Shown in pieces: positions 34,157 to 43,005 of a stretch of DNA of 64,000 nucleotides. Source of the DNA: Cardiobacterium sp963553325 (GTDB lineage Bacteria > Pseudomonadota > Gammaproteobacteria > Cardiobacteriales > Cardiobacteriaceae); the NCBI GenBank assembly GCA_963553325.1, contig CAUVOF010000001.1:15228-79227 (forward strand), given 5' to 3'. The first letter of the stretch is position 1; each line of letters begins with the position of its first letter. The position numbers and the translations under genes were made by a program. The notes under the pieces were generated by a model. The model was given only the letters and a program-made list of their open reading frames with translations, was not told the origin of the DNA and did not search any database.

Positions 34157-35317
34157 ATGATTCGTTTTTTTCCTAATAGCCAGAATTTTAGTCGCAATCT
34201 GAAACAACACGGCAAAGTCACCATTATCATGCGCACCAAGGATAGACCGGTATTATTGGCGCGCGCCTTGGCAAGTGTCCTTGCCCAAACGTACGACAAT
34301 TGGCATTTGTCATTGATAAATGATGGCGGCGACCCAGAAGCCGTCAATCAGCTACTAAAAATCCATGCGGCAACCTTTCGCGGACGGCTGACCGTCAAAC
34401 ATCATGCACAAAGCCTTGGTATGGAAGCCGCATCTAACGCAGCTATTGCCGGCACCAGCGGTGATTATTTGGTCATGCATGATGATGATGACAGCTGGCG
34501 TCCGACCTTTCTGGAAGAAACGGTTGCCTTTCTCGAAAACCCTCGTAATGCCCGCTATGCCGCCGTCGCCACCAAATGCGAGGTGGTGCGCGAGGAAATT
34601 ATCAATTCCCGGATAATAGAGCGGGAAGTCAAACCTTTTCCCTATTGGCGCGAGCGTATTGATTTAGCGGAAATGCTGGTTGGCAATGCGATTCCCAATA
34701 TTTGTTTGTTAATTCGGCGTGAGGTCATAAAGCAAATTGGCAGCTATAACGCAGATTTACCGGTATTGGGCGATTGGGATTACAATCTGCGCATTCTGCT
34801 GCTGGGTGATATCGGCACCATCGACCAATCACTTGCCTGTTATCACCAACGCGGAAGCCATGATGCTAGCGATAGCTATGGCAATTCCATTCATGCTGGT
34901 CTCAATAAACATCTAGATTACCAAGTGCTTTATCGTAATAGCCTGCTACGGATGCAATTGGCAAAACAGCCCGAATTTACCGGCATGATGCACACGCTGT
35001 TGCATCAACTTAGCGAGCAAAGCCAGCAATTAAATCATTTGGAGCAACAATTGCAGCAAGCGATGGAGCATCGTTTTAATCAGCTCATTGAGCATCAGCT
35101 TAATCAAGCCATCGAGCAGCGCATCAAACCCATGCTCGAATGCCATTTCCAGCAAATCCATGAGGAATTGCAGCGCACCGCCTTTAACGACCGGCAATTG
35201 GCTGATGATTTGCGCGTCTACCTCCGGCAAATGCGTAAACTACTCAAGCCATTCCGCTGGGGCTGGTTATTGCTTCGCCCCTTTTGGCGCTTCGCCAAAA
35301 AACTGGCGGGCAAATGA
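34157..35317 (+). CDS. Family 2 glycosyltransferase with C-terminal coiled coil
   Basis: This 386-residue protein has an N-terminal GT-A fold: VTIIMRTKDRPVLLARALAS, SLINDGGDP, and an acidic metal site MHDDDDSW at residues 108-114. LGDWDYNLRILLLGDIG fits the acceptor part. Residues about 270-345 are rich in Gln, Glu and Leu in heptads (LNHLEQQLQQAMEHRFNQLI) and look like a coiled coil. A basic tail (LLRPFWRFAKKLAGK) may touch the membrane. It is 10 bases after the HAD gene and ends the low-GC module. Confidence 0.85.
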   Translation: MIRFFPNSQNFSRNLKQHGKVTIIMRTKDRPVLLARALASVLAQTYDNWHLSLINDGGDPEAVNQLLKIHAATFRGRLTVKHHAQSLGMEAASNAAIAGTSGDYLVMHDDDDSWRPTFLEETVAFLENPRNARYAAVATKCEVVREEIINSRIIEREVKPFPYWRERIDLAEMLVGNAIPNICLLIRREVIKQIGSYNADLPVLGDWDYNLRILLLGDIGTIDQSLACYHQRGSHDASDSYGNSIHAGLNKHLDYQVLYRNSLLRMQLAKQPEFTGMMHTLLHQLSEQSQQLNHLEQQLQQAMEHRFNQLIEHQLNQAIEQRIKPMLECHFQQIHEELQRTAFNDRQLADDLRVYLRQMRKLLKPFRWGWLLLRPFWRFAKKLAGK

Positions 35318-35342
35318 TTTACCTATAAATCTGGAGAACCCC

Positions 35343-35819
35343 ATGACAACCTTCACCCTCACCTCCCCCAATTTCCGCGACAACGACACCCTGCCGCTTG
35401 CCCAAGTGCACGGCGACGCAGGCGGACAAAACCACTCGCCCGCATTGCACTGGGAAAACCCGCCTGTTGGCACCAAAAGTTTCGCGCTTTCCTGCTACGA
35501 CCCGGACGCGCCAACCGGCTCCGGCTTCTGGCACTGGTACATCATCAACCTGCCCGCCGACTTGCGCAGCCTGGACGAAAACGCTGCCGCCAACCTGCCC
35601 GCCGACGCGCGCCATGCACGCAACGACTACGGCGACTATAACTACGGCGGCGCCTGCCCGCCACCCGGCCACGGCGCACACCGCTACATCTTCACCATCC
35701 ACGCGCTTGACTGCGAACGCCTTGAGCTGCCGCAAGACGCGACCACCGCCTACATCGGCTTTAACGTCTGGGCGCACAGCCTCGGTAGCGCCAGCATTAC
35801 TACGACCTTCGCCCGCTAA
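35343..35819 (+). CDS. ybhB: YbhB/YbcL family protein (PEBP fold)
   Basis: This 158-residue protein has the PEBP signatures CYDPDAPTGSGFWHW and PPPGHGAHRYIFTIHAL, with a ligand pocket formed by the Asp and His residues. The bacterial relatives YbhB and YbcL have no settled function. There is no signal peptide, so it is probably cytoplasmic. It returns to the high-GC composition of the core genome, 25 bases after the glycan genes. Confidence 0.88.
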   Translation: MTTFTLTSPNFRDNDTLPLAQVHGDAGGQNHSPALHWENPPVGTKSFALSCYDPDAPTGSGFWHWYIINLPADLRSLDENAAANLPADARHARNDYGDYNYGGACPPPGHGAHRYIFTIHALDCERLELPQDATTAYIGFNVWAHSLGSASITTTFAR

Positions 35820-35842
35820 AGACGACATTCAGGGCGGCAAAA

Positions 35843-35873
35843 TTGCAGCTTGCGGACGTTATAACGATAATAG
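35843..35873 (+). promoter_or_regulatory. Predicted folE2 promoter overlapping a Zur-like palindrome
   Basis: TTGCAG (35843-35848) and GATAAT (35866-35871) are 17 bp apart. GTTATAACGATAATAG (35858-35873) overlaps the -10 box and resembles a Zur half-site pair (GTTAT...ATAAT). FolE2 genes are often under Zur control, so the site is plausible but the palindrome is imperfect. Confidence 0.4.
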
Positions 35874-35902
35874 CCGCCCTTTAACCACATAAAAGCCGAG
35901 AA

Positions 35903-36694
35903 ATGAACCAAACGACCATCCCTGACGTTCAGGGAAAACCCGACACCCGCAACATCGCCATCACCCGCGTCGGCATCCGCGACATCCGCATGCCGCTGCA
36001 CGTCGCCACCCCGCACGGGCCGCAGCCGACCGTCGCCACCGCCGAAATGACCGTCGCCCTGCCGCACCACCAAAAAGGTACGCACATGTCACGCTTCATT
36101 CACCTATTGAACGAAGCGGGCGCCATCAGCCTGGACGGCTTTGCCGTCCTGCACGGCGAAATGCTCAAACGCCTGAACGCCGCCGAAGGCAGCATCATCC
36201 TCACCTTCCCCTACTTCATGAAAAAACAGGCGCCGGTCAGCAAAACCGAAAGCCTGATGGACTACGAAGTTACCCTCATCGCCGACGGCGGCGCGGAAGA
36301 CTGCATCGTCAGCGTCGAAGTCACCGTCGCCGTGACCAGCCTCTGCCCCTGCTCCAAAGAAATCTCCAAATACGGCGCGCATAACCAGCGCTCGCACATC
36401 ATCATCAACGCCGAATACGACGAAAAAACGCCGTTTGCGCTGGAAGACCTCATTCGCATCGGCGAAGAAGAAGGTTCTTGCGAAATCTGGGCGACGCTGA
36501 AACGGCCGGACGAAAAATACGTTACCGAACACGCCTACGAAAACCCGAAATTCGTCGAAGACATCGTGCGCGACGTCGCCGCGCGCTTGAATGCCGACCC
36601 GCGCATCAAGGCATACCGCGTCTCCTCCGAAAACTTCGAATCCATCCACAACCACTCCGCCTACGCTGTCATCGAACATGACAAACGCGACTGA
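35903..36694 (+). CDS. folE2: GTP cyclohydrolase FolE2 (type IB)
   Basis: This 263-residue protein of the FolE2 (GCYH-IB) family contains TSLCPCSKEISKYGAHNQRS with the metal ligand Cys148 and His160, and the C-terminal SSENFESIHNHSAYAVIEHD. It makes dihydroneopterin triphosphate from GTP for folate or queuosine. This type works with metals other than zinc and in many bacteria stands in for FolE when zinc is scarce. The 3' end overlaps trmB. The queuosine genes at 4.4-5.5 kb use the same precursor. Confidence 0.93.
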   Translation: MNQTTIPDVQGKPDTRNIAITRVGIRDIRMPLHVATPHGPQPTVATAEMTVALPHHQKGTHMSRFIHLLNEAGAISLDGFAVLHGEMLKRLNAAEGSIILTFPYFMKKQAPVSKTESLMDYEVTLIADGGAEDCIVSVEVTVAVTSLCPCSKEISKYGAHNQRSHIIINAEYDEKTPFALEDLIRIGEEEGSCEIWATLKRPDEKYVTEHAYENPKFVEDIVRDVAARLNADPRIKAYRVSSENFESIHNHSAYAVIEHDKRD

Positions 36695-37376
36695 AGCGGA
36701 CAAAACGCGCAGCATCCGCAGCTACGTCCTGCGCCAGGGACGCATCACCGCCGGGCAGGAACGCGCCTTCGCCGAGCATTGGCCGCGCTACGGCTTGGAC
36801 GTCGATGACACGCTGCGCATCGATGCCGCCACGCTTTTTAATGATGCGCGCGACCTTATCCTCGAAATCGGTTTCGGCAACGGCGAAAGCCTGGTGCAAA
36901 TGGCGCAAGCCGCGCCGGAAGCGGGCTATATCGGCATCGAAGTGCACCGCCCCGGCGTTGGCCATGCCATGCTCGCCGCCGCTGCCGCAGGCATCGACAA
37001 CCTGCGCCTTATCCGCCACGACGCCGTCGCCATCCTGCGCGACCACACCGCGGATAACAGCCTCGCGCGCGTGCAAATCTACTTCCCCGACCCCTGGCCG
37101 AAAGCGCGGCACCACAAACGCCGCATCGTGCAAAAACCCTTCACCGACCTCATCTGGCGCAAACTGCGCGCCGGCGGCGAAATCCACTGTGCGACCGACT
37201 GGGCGGAATACGCCGAATGGATGCGCGATGTTTTCGCCGGCGACGCAAAATGGCAAAACCTCGGCGGCGCGGACGGTTACGCCGCACGCCCGGAATGGCG
37301 GCCGCAAACCAAATTCGAGCGCCGCGGCGAACGCCTTGGCCACGGCGTTTGGGATTTGCGCTACCGCAAAAACTGA
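36678..37376 (+). CDS. trmB: tRNA (guanine-N7-)-methyltransferase TrmB
   Basis: This 232-residue class I methyltransferase begins MTNATEADKTRSIRSYVLRQ (the RSFVLR-type motif), followed by LILEIGFGNGESLV (SAM site), YIGIEVHRPGVG, and VQIYFPDPWPKARHHKRRIV, the TrmB signature. It forms m7G46 in tRNA. It overlaps folE2 by 17 bases. Confidence 0.95.
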   Translation: MTNATEADKTRSIRSYVLRQGRITAGQERAFAEHWPRYGLDVDDTLRIDAATLFNDARDLILEIGFGNGESLVQMAQAAPEAGYIGIEVHRPGVGHAMLAAAAAGIDNLRLIRHDAVAILRDHTADNSLARVQIYFPDPWPKARHHKRRIVQKPFTDLIWRKLRAGGEIHCATDWAEYAEWMRDVFAGDAKWQNLGGADGYAARPEWRPQTKFERRGERLGHGVWDLRYRKN

Positions 37377-37379
37377 CAG

Positions 37380-37405
37380 AAAACGCGCCCTTTGGCGCGT
37401 TTTTC
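37380..37405 (+). terminator. Terminator after trmB
   Basis: The stem AAAACGCGCC / GGCGCGTTTT with loop CTTT is followed by further Ts. Confidence 0.85.
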
Positions 37406-37426
37406 TTAAAAACAGGAGAAGCAAAG

Positions 37427-37654
37427 ATGCAAGATTTCACCGTTGCCATTACCTATGACCCCGAAAGCCGCTACTGGGTTGCTACATGTGAAGCGCTTGG
37501 TCTAGTGAGCGAAGCACCTGCCTACGAAGCACTCATCCAGCGCGTCTGGCAAATCGCTCCCGAACTCTACGCCCTGCATGGCTATGGCGATGAAAAAGAC
37601 AACTTCCGCCTCGATTTTCATCAGCTACAAGAAGCGCACGAGGCCATCTGCTAA
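37427..37654 (+). CDS. DUF1902 (HicB-like) antitoxin
   Basis: This 75-residue protein begins MQDFTVAITYDPESRYWVAT, followed by CEALGLVSEAPAYEALIQRV, the partial HicB fold of DUF1902 proteins. There is no DNA-binding tail. It is coupled to the HicA-like gene by a TAATG overlap, so it is likely the antitoxin that masks HicA. AGGAGAA precedes the start. Confidence 0.8.
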   Translation: MQDFTVAITYDPESRYWVATCEALGLVSEAPAYEALIQRVWQIAPELYALHGYGDEKDNFRLDFHQLQEAHEAIC

Positions 37655-37851
37655 TGGGCAACGGATATTACGCGCCACTTAAAGCCCTCTTGCTGGCGCA
37701 CGGCTGTACACGATTACGCCAAGGCAAAGGCAGCCATGAAATTTGGCTTAGTCCTTTGGACAAACGACCTTTCAGCGTTCCCGTTACCATCCAATCGCGT
37801 CATACCGCCAACAGCATCCTCAAACAAGCGGGCATCGCCGAACGGCTATAA
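37654..37851 (+). CDS. HicA-like mRNA interferase toxin
   Basis: This 65-residue dsRBD-like protein has the HicA core: LLLAHGCTRLRQGKGSHEIW with the catalytic His28, and VPVTIQSRHTANSILKQAGI. HicA toxins cleave mRNA when freed from the antitoxin. Here the antitoxin comes first, the reverse of the classic hicAB order. The pair is bounded by terminators on both sides and makes a compact unit. Confidence 0.82.
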   Translation: MGNGYYAPLKALLLAHGCTRLRQGKGSHEIWLSPLDKRPFSVPVTIQSRHTANSILKQAGIAERL

Positions 37852-37871
37852 ACAGCAAGTCTGCCCAGCAT

Positions 37872-37901
37872 AAAAAAGCCGCTGCATTCAGCGGCTTTTT
37901 C
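37872..37901. terminator. Bidirectional terminator after hicA
   Basis: The stem AAAAAGCCGCTG / CAGCGGCTTTTT with loop CATT lies between convergent genes. Confidence 0.85.
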
Positions 37902-37903
37902 TC

Positions 37904-38386
37904 TTAACGCAACGAAAACCAGCGCTGCAATTCCTCCGCCTCCAGCATCCCTTCCTTATGCGCGGTAATCTTGCCATCGCGGCCAATCAAATAATTGGTC
38001 GGCGTGCCGCTGACGCGGTAGCGTTCCGCCGTTACCCCCAGCTGGTCGGCGGCGACCGGCACCGTCAATTCGCGCCGCGCCGCGACCGCTTGCAGCGTCT
38101 TGCTGTCCGCGCCGTCGATATTGAGCGCCAGCACATCGACCGCCTGCGGGTGCGCCGCTTGCAACTGCTGAATCTCCCGCAATTCCTTGATGCACATGCC
38201 GCAAGTCGCCGACCAAAAACTCAAAATCAGCGGCCGCTCTGGCGACTGCGGCAGGCTGACCACCTCATCATGCACACCAATGGCGACGATGGGCGGCGCG
38301 GTCGCGCCCGTTTCCGCCTTGGCGGTTTCCTCGTGATTACAGGCGGCGAGCAATAGCGCGGCGCCAAGCGTTAGCAGTTTTTTCAT
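37904..38386 (-). CDS. TlpA-like thioredoxin-fold lipoprotein
   Basis: This 160-residue protein has a lipoprotein signal (MKKLLTLGAALLLAAC, lipidated Cys16) and a thioredoxin fold with the redox pair Cys62 and Cys65 (FWSATCGMC). VSGTPTNYLIGRDG carries the cis-proline. It is likely an inner-membrane-anchored periplasmic reductase of the TlpA/ResA group, acting on cytochrome c maturation or other Cys proteins. It lies 46 bases after the flavin reductase gene. Confidence 0.85.
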   Translation of the reverse strand: MKKLLTLGAALLLAACNHEETAKAETGATAPPIVAIGVHDEVVSLPQSPERPLILSFWSATCGMCIKELREIQQLQAAHPQAVDVLALNIDGADSKTLQAVAARRELTVPVAADQLGVTAERYRVSGTPTNYLIGRDGKITAHKEGMLEAEELQRWFSLR

Positions 38387-38432
38387 CAAAATACTCCGGT
38401 GATTACAGGGAAACGAACCCATTGGCACAGCC

Positions 38433-39017
38433 TCACACCTCGCTGCGGAAATTCTTGCCCTGCATCGGCGCAAGTCCCTGATAGTGGCGGAAGTTGTAAA
38501 TCAGCGGATGCCACTGCGCCGGGTCGATTTTGTCGGCGGCGAAAAGCAATGCGTCGTCTGCATAAATGGCGCGGATTTTCAGCTCGATGATGGCGTAACC
38601 CTCGCGTTCGTTGATGGCGGCCATCGTGGTTTCCGCCTGTAGCGGGCATTCGGCGATGCGCGCCGGGCGCACCGTTTCCGCCGCTTGCCGGGTGAGGCCG
38701 GCGGCGGCAAATTTATCGGCGCAGTAGCTGTAGGCGTCTCGCTTTGCTTCCGGCACCGGCTGCTTGCCGGTGAGGGGGGCAAGCTGCTCGACCTGCGCCC
38801 AGAGGCCGTCGTGCGGCAGGTTGATGACCGCTTCCCCCACCGTTTGCAGGTTTTCAAAGGCCTTGCTTTTAGTGGAAAGGCCGATGACGAGATTGTCGCC
38901 GAGGCACCAGCTGGACGAAATCGGCGTGATGTTACTCGCGCCCGCTGCGTCGCAGGTAGTGAGCAGGATGACCGGAAAGCCGTAATAAAAGGATTTGGGG
39001 TGGATGAGTTGTTGCAT
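38433..39017 (-). CDS. Flavin reductase-like FMN-binding protein
   Basis: This 194-residue protein has the flavin-reductase-like split-barrel pattern: FYYGFPVILLTTCDAAGASN, ITPISSSWCLGDNLVIGLS and NLQTVGEAVINLPHDGLWAQ. It probably binds FMN. The physiological partner is unknown. It is divergent from rep by 167 bases. Confidence 0.8.
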   Translation of the reverse strand: MQQLIHPKSFYYGFPVILLTTCDAAGASNITPISSSWCLGDNLVIGLSTKSKAFENLQTVGEAVINLPHDGLWAQVEQLAPLTGKQPVPEAKRDAYSYCADKFAAAGLTRQAAETVRPARIAECPLQAETTMAAINEREGYAIIELKIRAIYADDALLFAADKIDPAQWHPLIYNFRHYQGLAPMQGKNFRSEV

Positions 39018-39184
39018 TTCTAACTCCTTGGTAGTTCAGTAATGAATGGCTCGCAGCGCGACAACCTTGTCCCGGTAGTATCGCCACGAAGCGCCGCTCA
39101 TGGTAATCCTCCCACTTGTAGCGGACAAGGACGATGCCGCGCTTTTCCCTTAAAATGCCCGCCCCTTCATCTTCCCTGTCTGTC

Positions 39185-41185
39185 ATGACTACCACCGCGC
39201 CCGCCCTCAACCCGCAACAAACCGAAGCCGTCCGCTACCTTGGCGGGCCGCTGCTTGTCGTCGCTGGCGCGGGCAGCGGCAAAACCGGCGTTATTACGCA
39301 AAAAATCGCCTGGCTGGTGCGCGCGGCGGGTTATCCGGCAAACGGCATTTTCGCGCTGACCTTTACCAACAAGGCGGCGCGCGAAATGGGCGAGCGGGTG
39401 CGGGCGCTGCTTGGCAAAGAGGCGCGCGGCTTACACATTTCCACCTTCCACCGCCTCGGCCTCGATATTTTGCAGAAAGAACACCTCGCCGCCGGGCTGC
39501 GCCGCAATTTCACCGTCTTTGACGCGCGCGACGGCGCGACGCTGGTAAAAGAGTTAAGCAAACAGGAAGACGAGGCGGTGGTGCGCCAATTGCAGGCGCA
39601 AATTTCTGCTTATAAAAACGCCAACATCAGCGTCGCGGCGGCGAAATCGCTGGCGCAGGACGAAACGCAGGTGCTGGCGGCGCATATTTATCATCATTAT
39701 GACCAGCGGCTGCGCGCCTACAACGCCGTCGATTTTGACGACCTCATCGCCCTGCCGCTGGCACTCTTGAAAGAGAACGACACGGTGTGCGAGCGCTGGC
39801 AGCATCGCATCCGTTACCTCTTGGTCGATGAATACCAGGACACCAACGACTGCCAGTACGCACTACTGCAACTGCTCGCTGGCGCGGCGGCCGCCTTTAC
39901 CGCGGTTGGTGACGACGACCAATCCATCTACGCCTGGCGCGGCGCGCGTCCGGAAAACCTCGCCCATTTGCATGAAGACTACCCATCGCTGAAAACAGTC
40001 AAGCTGGAGCAGAACTACCGCTGCCACCAGCAAATCCTCGCCGCCGCCAACACCCTGATTGCCAACAACCCGCACGTCGTCGAAAAAACCCTGTGGTCGG
40101 AACTCAGCGCCGGCGAAGGCGTGCACGTCATCAGCGCGCGCAGCGACGAAGCCGAAGCCGAACAAATCGTGCAGGACATCTACCTGCGCAAAATCCGCGA
40201 CAACAAAAAAAACAGCGACTTCGCCATCCTCTACCGCAGCAACTTCCAGGCGCGCATCTTCGAACAACAACTGCGCGAGTTAAGCCTGCCCTACAAAATC
40301 AGCGGCGGCACCAGCTTCTTCGAGCATAGCGAAATCCGCGACCTGCTCGGCTACCTGCGCCTGATTAACAACCCGGACGACGACGCCGCCTTCCTGCGCG
40401 TCGTCAATACCCCGAAGCGGGAAATCGGCGCGGCGACGCTTGCCAAACTGGGCGAATACGCGGCACGGCGGCAAACCGCGCTATCCGTTGCCGCTGGCGA
40501 AGTCGGCTTTGCCAACGAAATCGGCGGCAAGCCCTACCAAAACCTGCAAACCTTCATCCAGTGGCTACAAGCGATGCAGCGCGACGCCGACAGCGAGCCG
40601 CCGCTGGAAATCTTGAACCGCGTCATCACCGACATCGAATACGACGACTACCTCTTTGAGCTGCACAAAGCCCCGGCAAAAATCGAAGTACGGCAAAAAC
40701 GCATCGAGCAACTGCGCGCTTGGATAGCCAAACTACAAGAAGAGCGCTTCGAGACACTGGACGGCCTGATGCAGCACCTCACCCTGCTCGACATCCTCGA
40801 CCGCCAAGAAAAAGACGAAGACGCCATCCAGCTGATGACCCTGCACAGCGCCAAAGGATTGGAATTCCCGGTGGTTTACATCGCCGGCTGCGAAGAAGAA
40901 TTACTGCCGCACCGCAATAGCATGGACAGCGACGACGGCGAGCGCGAAGAACGCCGCCTACTCTACGTCGGCATGACCCGCGCCAAAGAAACCCTGCTGC
41001 TTTCCTATGCCAAAGCGCGGCGACGCGGCGCCGAACTACAGACCACCGAACCAAGCCGCTTTCTCGACGAACTGCCCACCGACGGCGTGCAATGGCACGA
41101 TGGCCGCACCCCGCCCGACCCCGCCGTAGAGCAGAAAAAAAACGAAGATTTCTTTGCCGGCTTACAAACAATGCTGCGACAATAA
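39185..41185 (+). CDS. rep: ATP-dependent DNA helicase Rep (SF1A)
   Basis: This 666-residue helicase begins with ALNPQQTEAVRYLGGP (Q motif) and Walker A VVAGAGSGKTGV. Motifs FTNKAAREM (Ia), LLVDEYQDTN (II), GDDDQSIYAWRGA (III), YKISGGTSFF, MTLHSAKGLEFP (V) and RLLYVGMTRAKE (VI) follow. It matches Rep better than UvrD across its length (TLIANNPHVVEKTLWSEL). It removes proteins ahead of replication forks. The first ATG at 39134 would add 17 residues without support. Confidence 0.94.
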   Translation: MTTTAPALNPQQTEAVRYLGGPLLVVAGAGSGKTGVITQKIAWLVRAAGYPANGIFALTFTNKAAREMGERVRALLGKEARGLHISTFHRLGLDILQKEHLAAGLRRNFTVFDARDGATLVKELSKQEDEAVVRQLQAQISAYKNANISVAAAKSLAQDETQVLAAHIYHHYDQRLRAYNAVDFDDLIALPLALLKENDTVCERWQHRIRYLLVDEYQDTNDCQYALLQLLAGAAAAFTAVGDDDQSIYAWRGARPENLAHLHEDYPSLKTVKLEQNYRCHQQILAAANTLIANNPHVVEKTLWSELSAGEGVHVISARSDEAEAEQIVQDIYLRKIRDNKKNSDFAILYRSNFQARIFEQQLRELSLPYKISGGTSFFEHSEIRDLLGYLRLINNPDDDAAFLRVVNTPKREIGAATLAKLGEYAARRQTALSVAAGEVGFANEIGGKPYQNLQTFIQWLQAMQRDADSEPPLEILNRVITDIEYDDYLFELHKAPAKIEVRQKRIEQLRAWIAKLQEERFETLDGLMQHLTLLDILDRQEKDEDAIQLMTLHSAKGLEFPVVYIAGCEEELLPHRNSMDSDDGEREERRLLYVGMTRAKETLLLSYAKARRRGAELQTTEPSRFLDELPTDGVQWHDGRTPPDPAVEQKKNEDFFAGLQTMLRQ

Positions 41186-41256
41186 GCCACAGAAAAAACC
41201 GCACAAAGGTGGCGTTTTGCGCAACAGCAACCACTAGCAAAAAGACCGCCGGACAG

Positions 41257-41290
41257 CTCCCTCCCCCGTGGGGGAGGGTTGGGGTGGGGG
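41257..41290 (+). repeat. C/G-rich palindromic element, intergenic copy
   Basis: The palindrome CTCCCTCCCCC-G-TGGGGGAGGG is followed by TTGGGGTGGGGG, between rep and the Sel1 gene. The same pattern is found inside recD at 48952-48989 and in a related form at 49677-49717, both read in frame there. Confidence 0.8.
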
Positions 41291-41359
41291 CAGGGACAAA
41301 AACCCCCAAAACCGTAGAACATCAGGACACTCACCCGCACAAAAAATACGGAGAACCAA

Positions 41360-42835
41360 GTGAAATTGCCGCTGACCAAAAAGAAAAAAACCGACCCCGA
41401 AACCGCACACGACCAAGAAGCCTACGCCCTCGCCCAACAAGAAGCGCAGCAGGGCGACATCGCCGCGCAATTCCGCCTCGGCTGGATGTACGCCAACGGC
41501 CGCGGCACCGCACAAAACGACCGCCGCGCCGTCGAGTGGTACAGCAAAGCCGCCGAACAAGGCTACGCCGCCGCGCAATGCAACCTCGGCTGGATGTACG
41601 GCCAGGGGCGGGGCGTGGAAATCGACGACGAACAAGCCGCCTACTGGTTCGAGCGCGCCGCCACCCAGGGCGACAAACAAGCACAATTCAACCTCGGCAA
41701 CCTCTACATCGCCGGCCAAGGCGTACCGCAGGACGAGCGCCGCGCCGCCTTCTGGTTCGTGCAGGCCGCGCAACAAGGCGACGTCGAAGCCCAATTCAAC
41801 CTCGGCAACCTCTACTTCCATGGCAACGGCGTTACCCAGGACGACCGCCGCGCCGTGCGCTGGTTTGAAAAAGCCGCGCAACAAGGCTACGCCAAAGCGC
41901 AATGCAACCTGGCGATGATGTACGAACGCGGCCGTGGCGTCGCGCAAGACGCCGAACAAGCCGCCGAATGGTACGGCTGCGCCGCCGAACAAGGCGACAG
42001 CAAAGCACAATACCGCCTCGGTCTGCTCTACGACAAAGGCCTGGGCGTCGCCCGCGACGACGGCATGGCGCGCTACTGGCTCGCCGTTGCGGCAGAGCAG
42101 GGCAACGACAGCGCCGCCGAATACCTCATCTACCTCGCCGAAAGAGTGCTTGCCGACTGGTACCACCAGACCGCAGGCGTGCCGCCGCAACAAGAAGAAC
42201 GCCTCGCCGCCTACTACGACATGCCCTTTGACGGCGACCTCAACTACTACCCGCTCGGCATCCAGCAGCGCGAAGGCTGGGACATCCTTGAGCGTTACCA
42301 ACAAAGCCTCGCCTGGGTCGAACGCAACCCCGCGCCGAAAAAACCGCCGACAGAACCCGTCGTCCGCCCGGCAGACGTGTGGATAGACCCCATCGCCGCC
42401 GAAAACGACAACGACGCCTGGTACGACCCCGACCTCACCTGCCGCGAAAGCGGCTTGACAGAAGACGACGGCAACTACCGCCGCGCCGTCAATCACTTCA
42501 CCTACGCCGCACAACAAGCCGCCGCCAGCTTCGAACAAGCGGCAAAACAAGGCAACGCCGACGCGCAATACAAACTCGGCGTGATGTACGAAAACGGCCA
42601 GGGCGTCGAACAAGACTACCGCCGCGCCGCGCAGTGGTACGAAAAAGCCGCGCTGCAAGGCCACGCGCAGGCGCAATACCAACTTGGCAACCTCTACCTC
42701 GAAGGCCTGGGCGTCGCCGAAGACATGGACGCCGCCGAAACCTGGTGGCAACACGCCGCCGCCCAAGGCGTTATCCAGGCACACCGCCAACTGGAAAAAT
42801 GGCAACGCCCACAGGGCGAGAGCGAAGTCTTTTAA
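41360..42835 (+). CDS. Sel1-repeat (TPR-like) protein
   Basis: This 491-residue cytoplasmic protein starts with GTG after GGAG. It has about seven Sel1 repeats at residues 30-260 (pattern A-Q-x-x-LG-x-MY-x-x-G-x-GV-x-x-D-x-x-x-A-x-x-W), an acidic region without repeats (about 275-395), and two or more further repeats to the end. Sel1 proteins act as scaffolds in many pathways; the partner here is unknown. No signal peptide or membrane segment is visible. It is followed by another gene of unknown role. Confidence 0.88.
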   Translation: MKLPLTKKKKTDPETAHDQEAYALAQQEAQQGDIAAQFRLGWMYANGRGTAQNDRRAVEWYSKAAEQGYAAAQCNLGWMYGQGRGVEIDDEQAAYWFERAATQGDKQAQFNLGNLYIAGQGVPQDERRAAFWFVQAAQQGDVEAQFNLGNLYFHGNGVTQDDRRAVRWFEKAAQQGYAKAQCNLAMMYERGRGVAQDAEQAAEWYGCAAEQGDSKAQYRLGLLYDKGLGVARDDGMARYWLAVAAEQGNDSAAEYLIYLAERVLADWYHQTAGVPPQQEERLAAYYDMPFDGDLNYYPLGIQQREGWDILERYQQSLAWVERNPAPKKPPTEPVVRPADVWIDPIAAENDNDAWYDPDLTCRESGLTEDDGNYRRAVNHFTYAAQQAAASFEQAAKQGNADAQYKLGVMYENGQGVEQDYRRAAQWYEKAALQGHAQAQYQLGNLYLEGLGVAEDMDAAETWWQHAAAQGVIQAHRQLEKWQRPQGESEVF

Positions 42836-43005
42836 CCACTACCGCCACACCGCCAGCCCCGTCGGACGGGGCTGATTTTTTTTGCCATCCACCAGCAGCG
42901 CGCCCTTGTTTCCACGATGCGGTATCATCTGCGCGCCGCCGCTGTGAATTGCCAACACCCCCGCCATTGCGGGCATAAACGTCATACCAAATTTGAGATC
43001 ACATC

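Noticed and set aside
41600..42800. Regular repeats in the Sel1 gene considered as a DNA repeat array
   Set aside because: The period follows the 36-residue Sel1 protein repeat with many base changes, so it is selection on protein.
41234..42805. Open frame of 523 codons on the minus strand, opposite the Sel1 gene
   Set aside because: The Sel1 repeats on the plus strand are clear. The antisense frame only mirrors their repetition.
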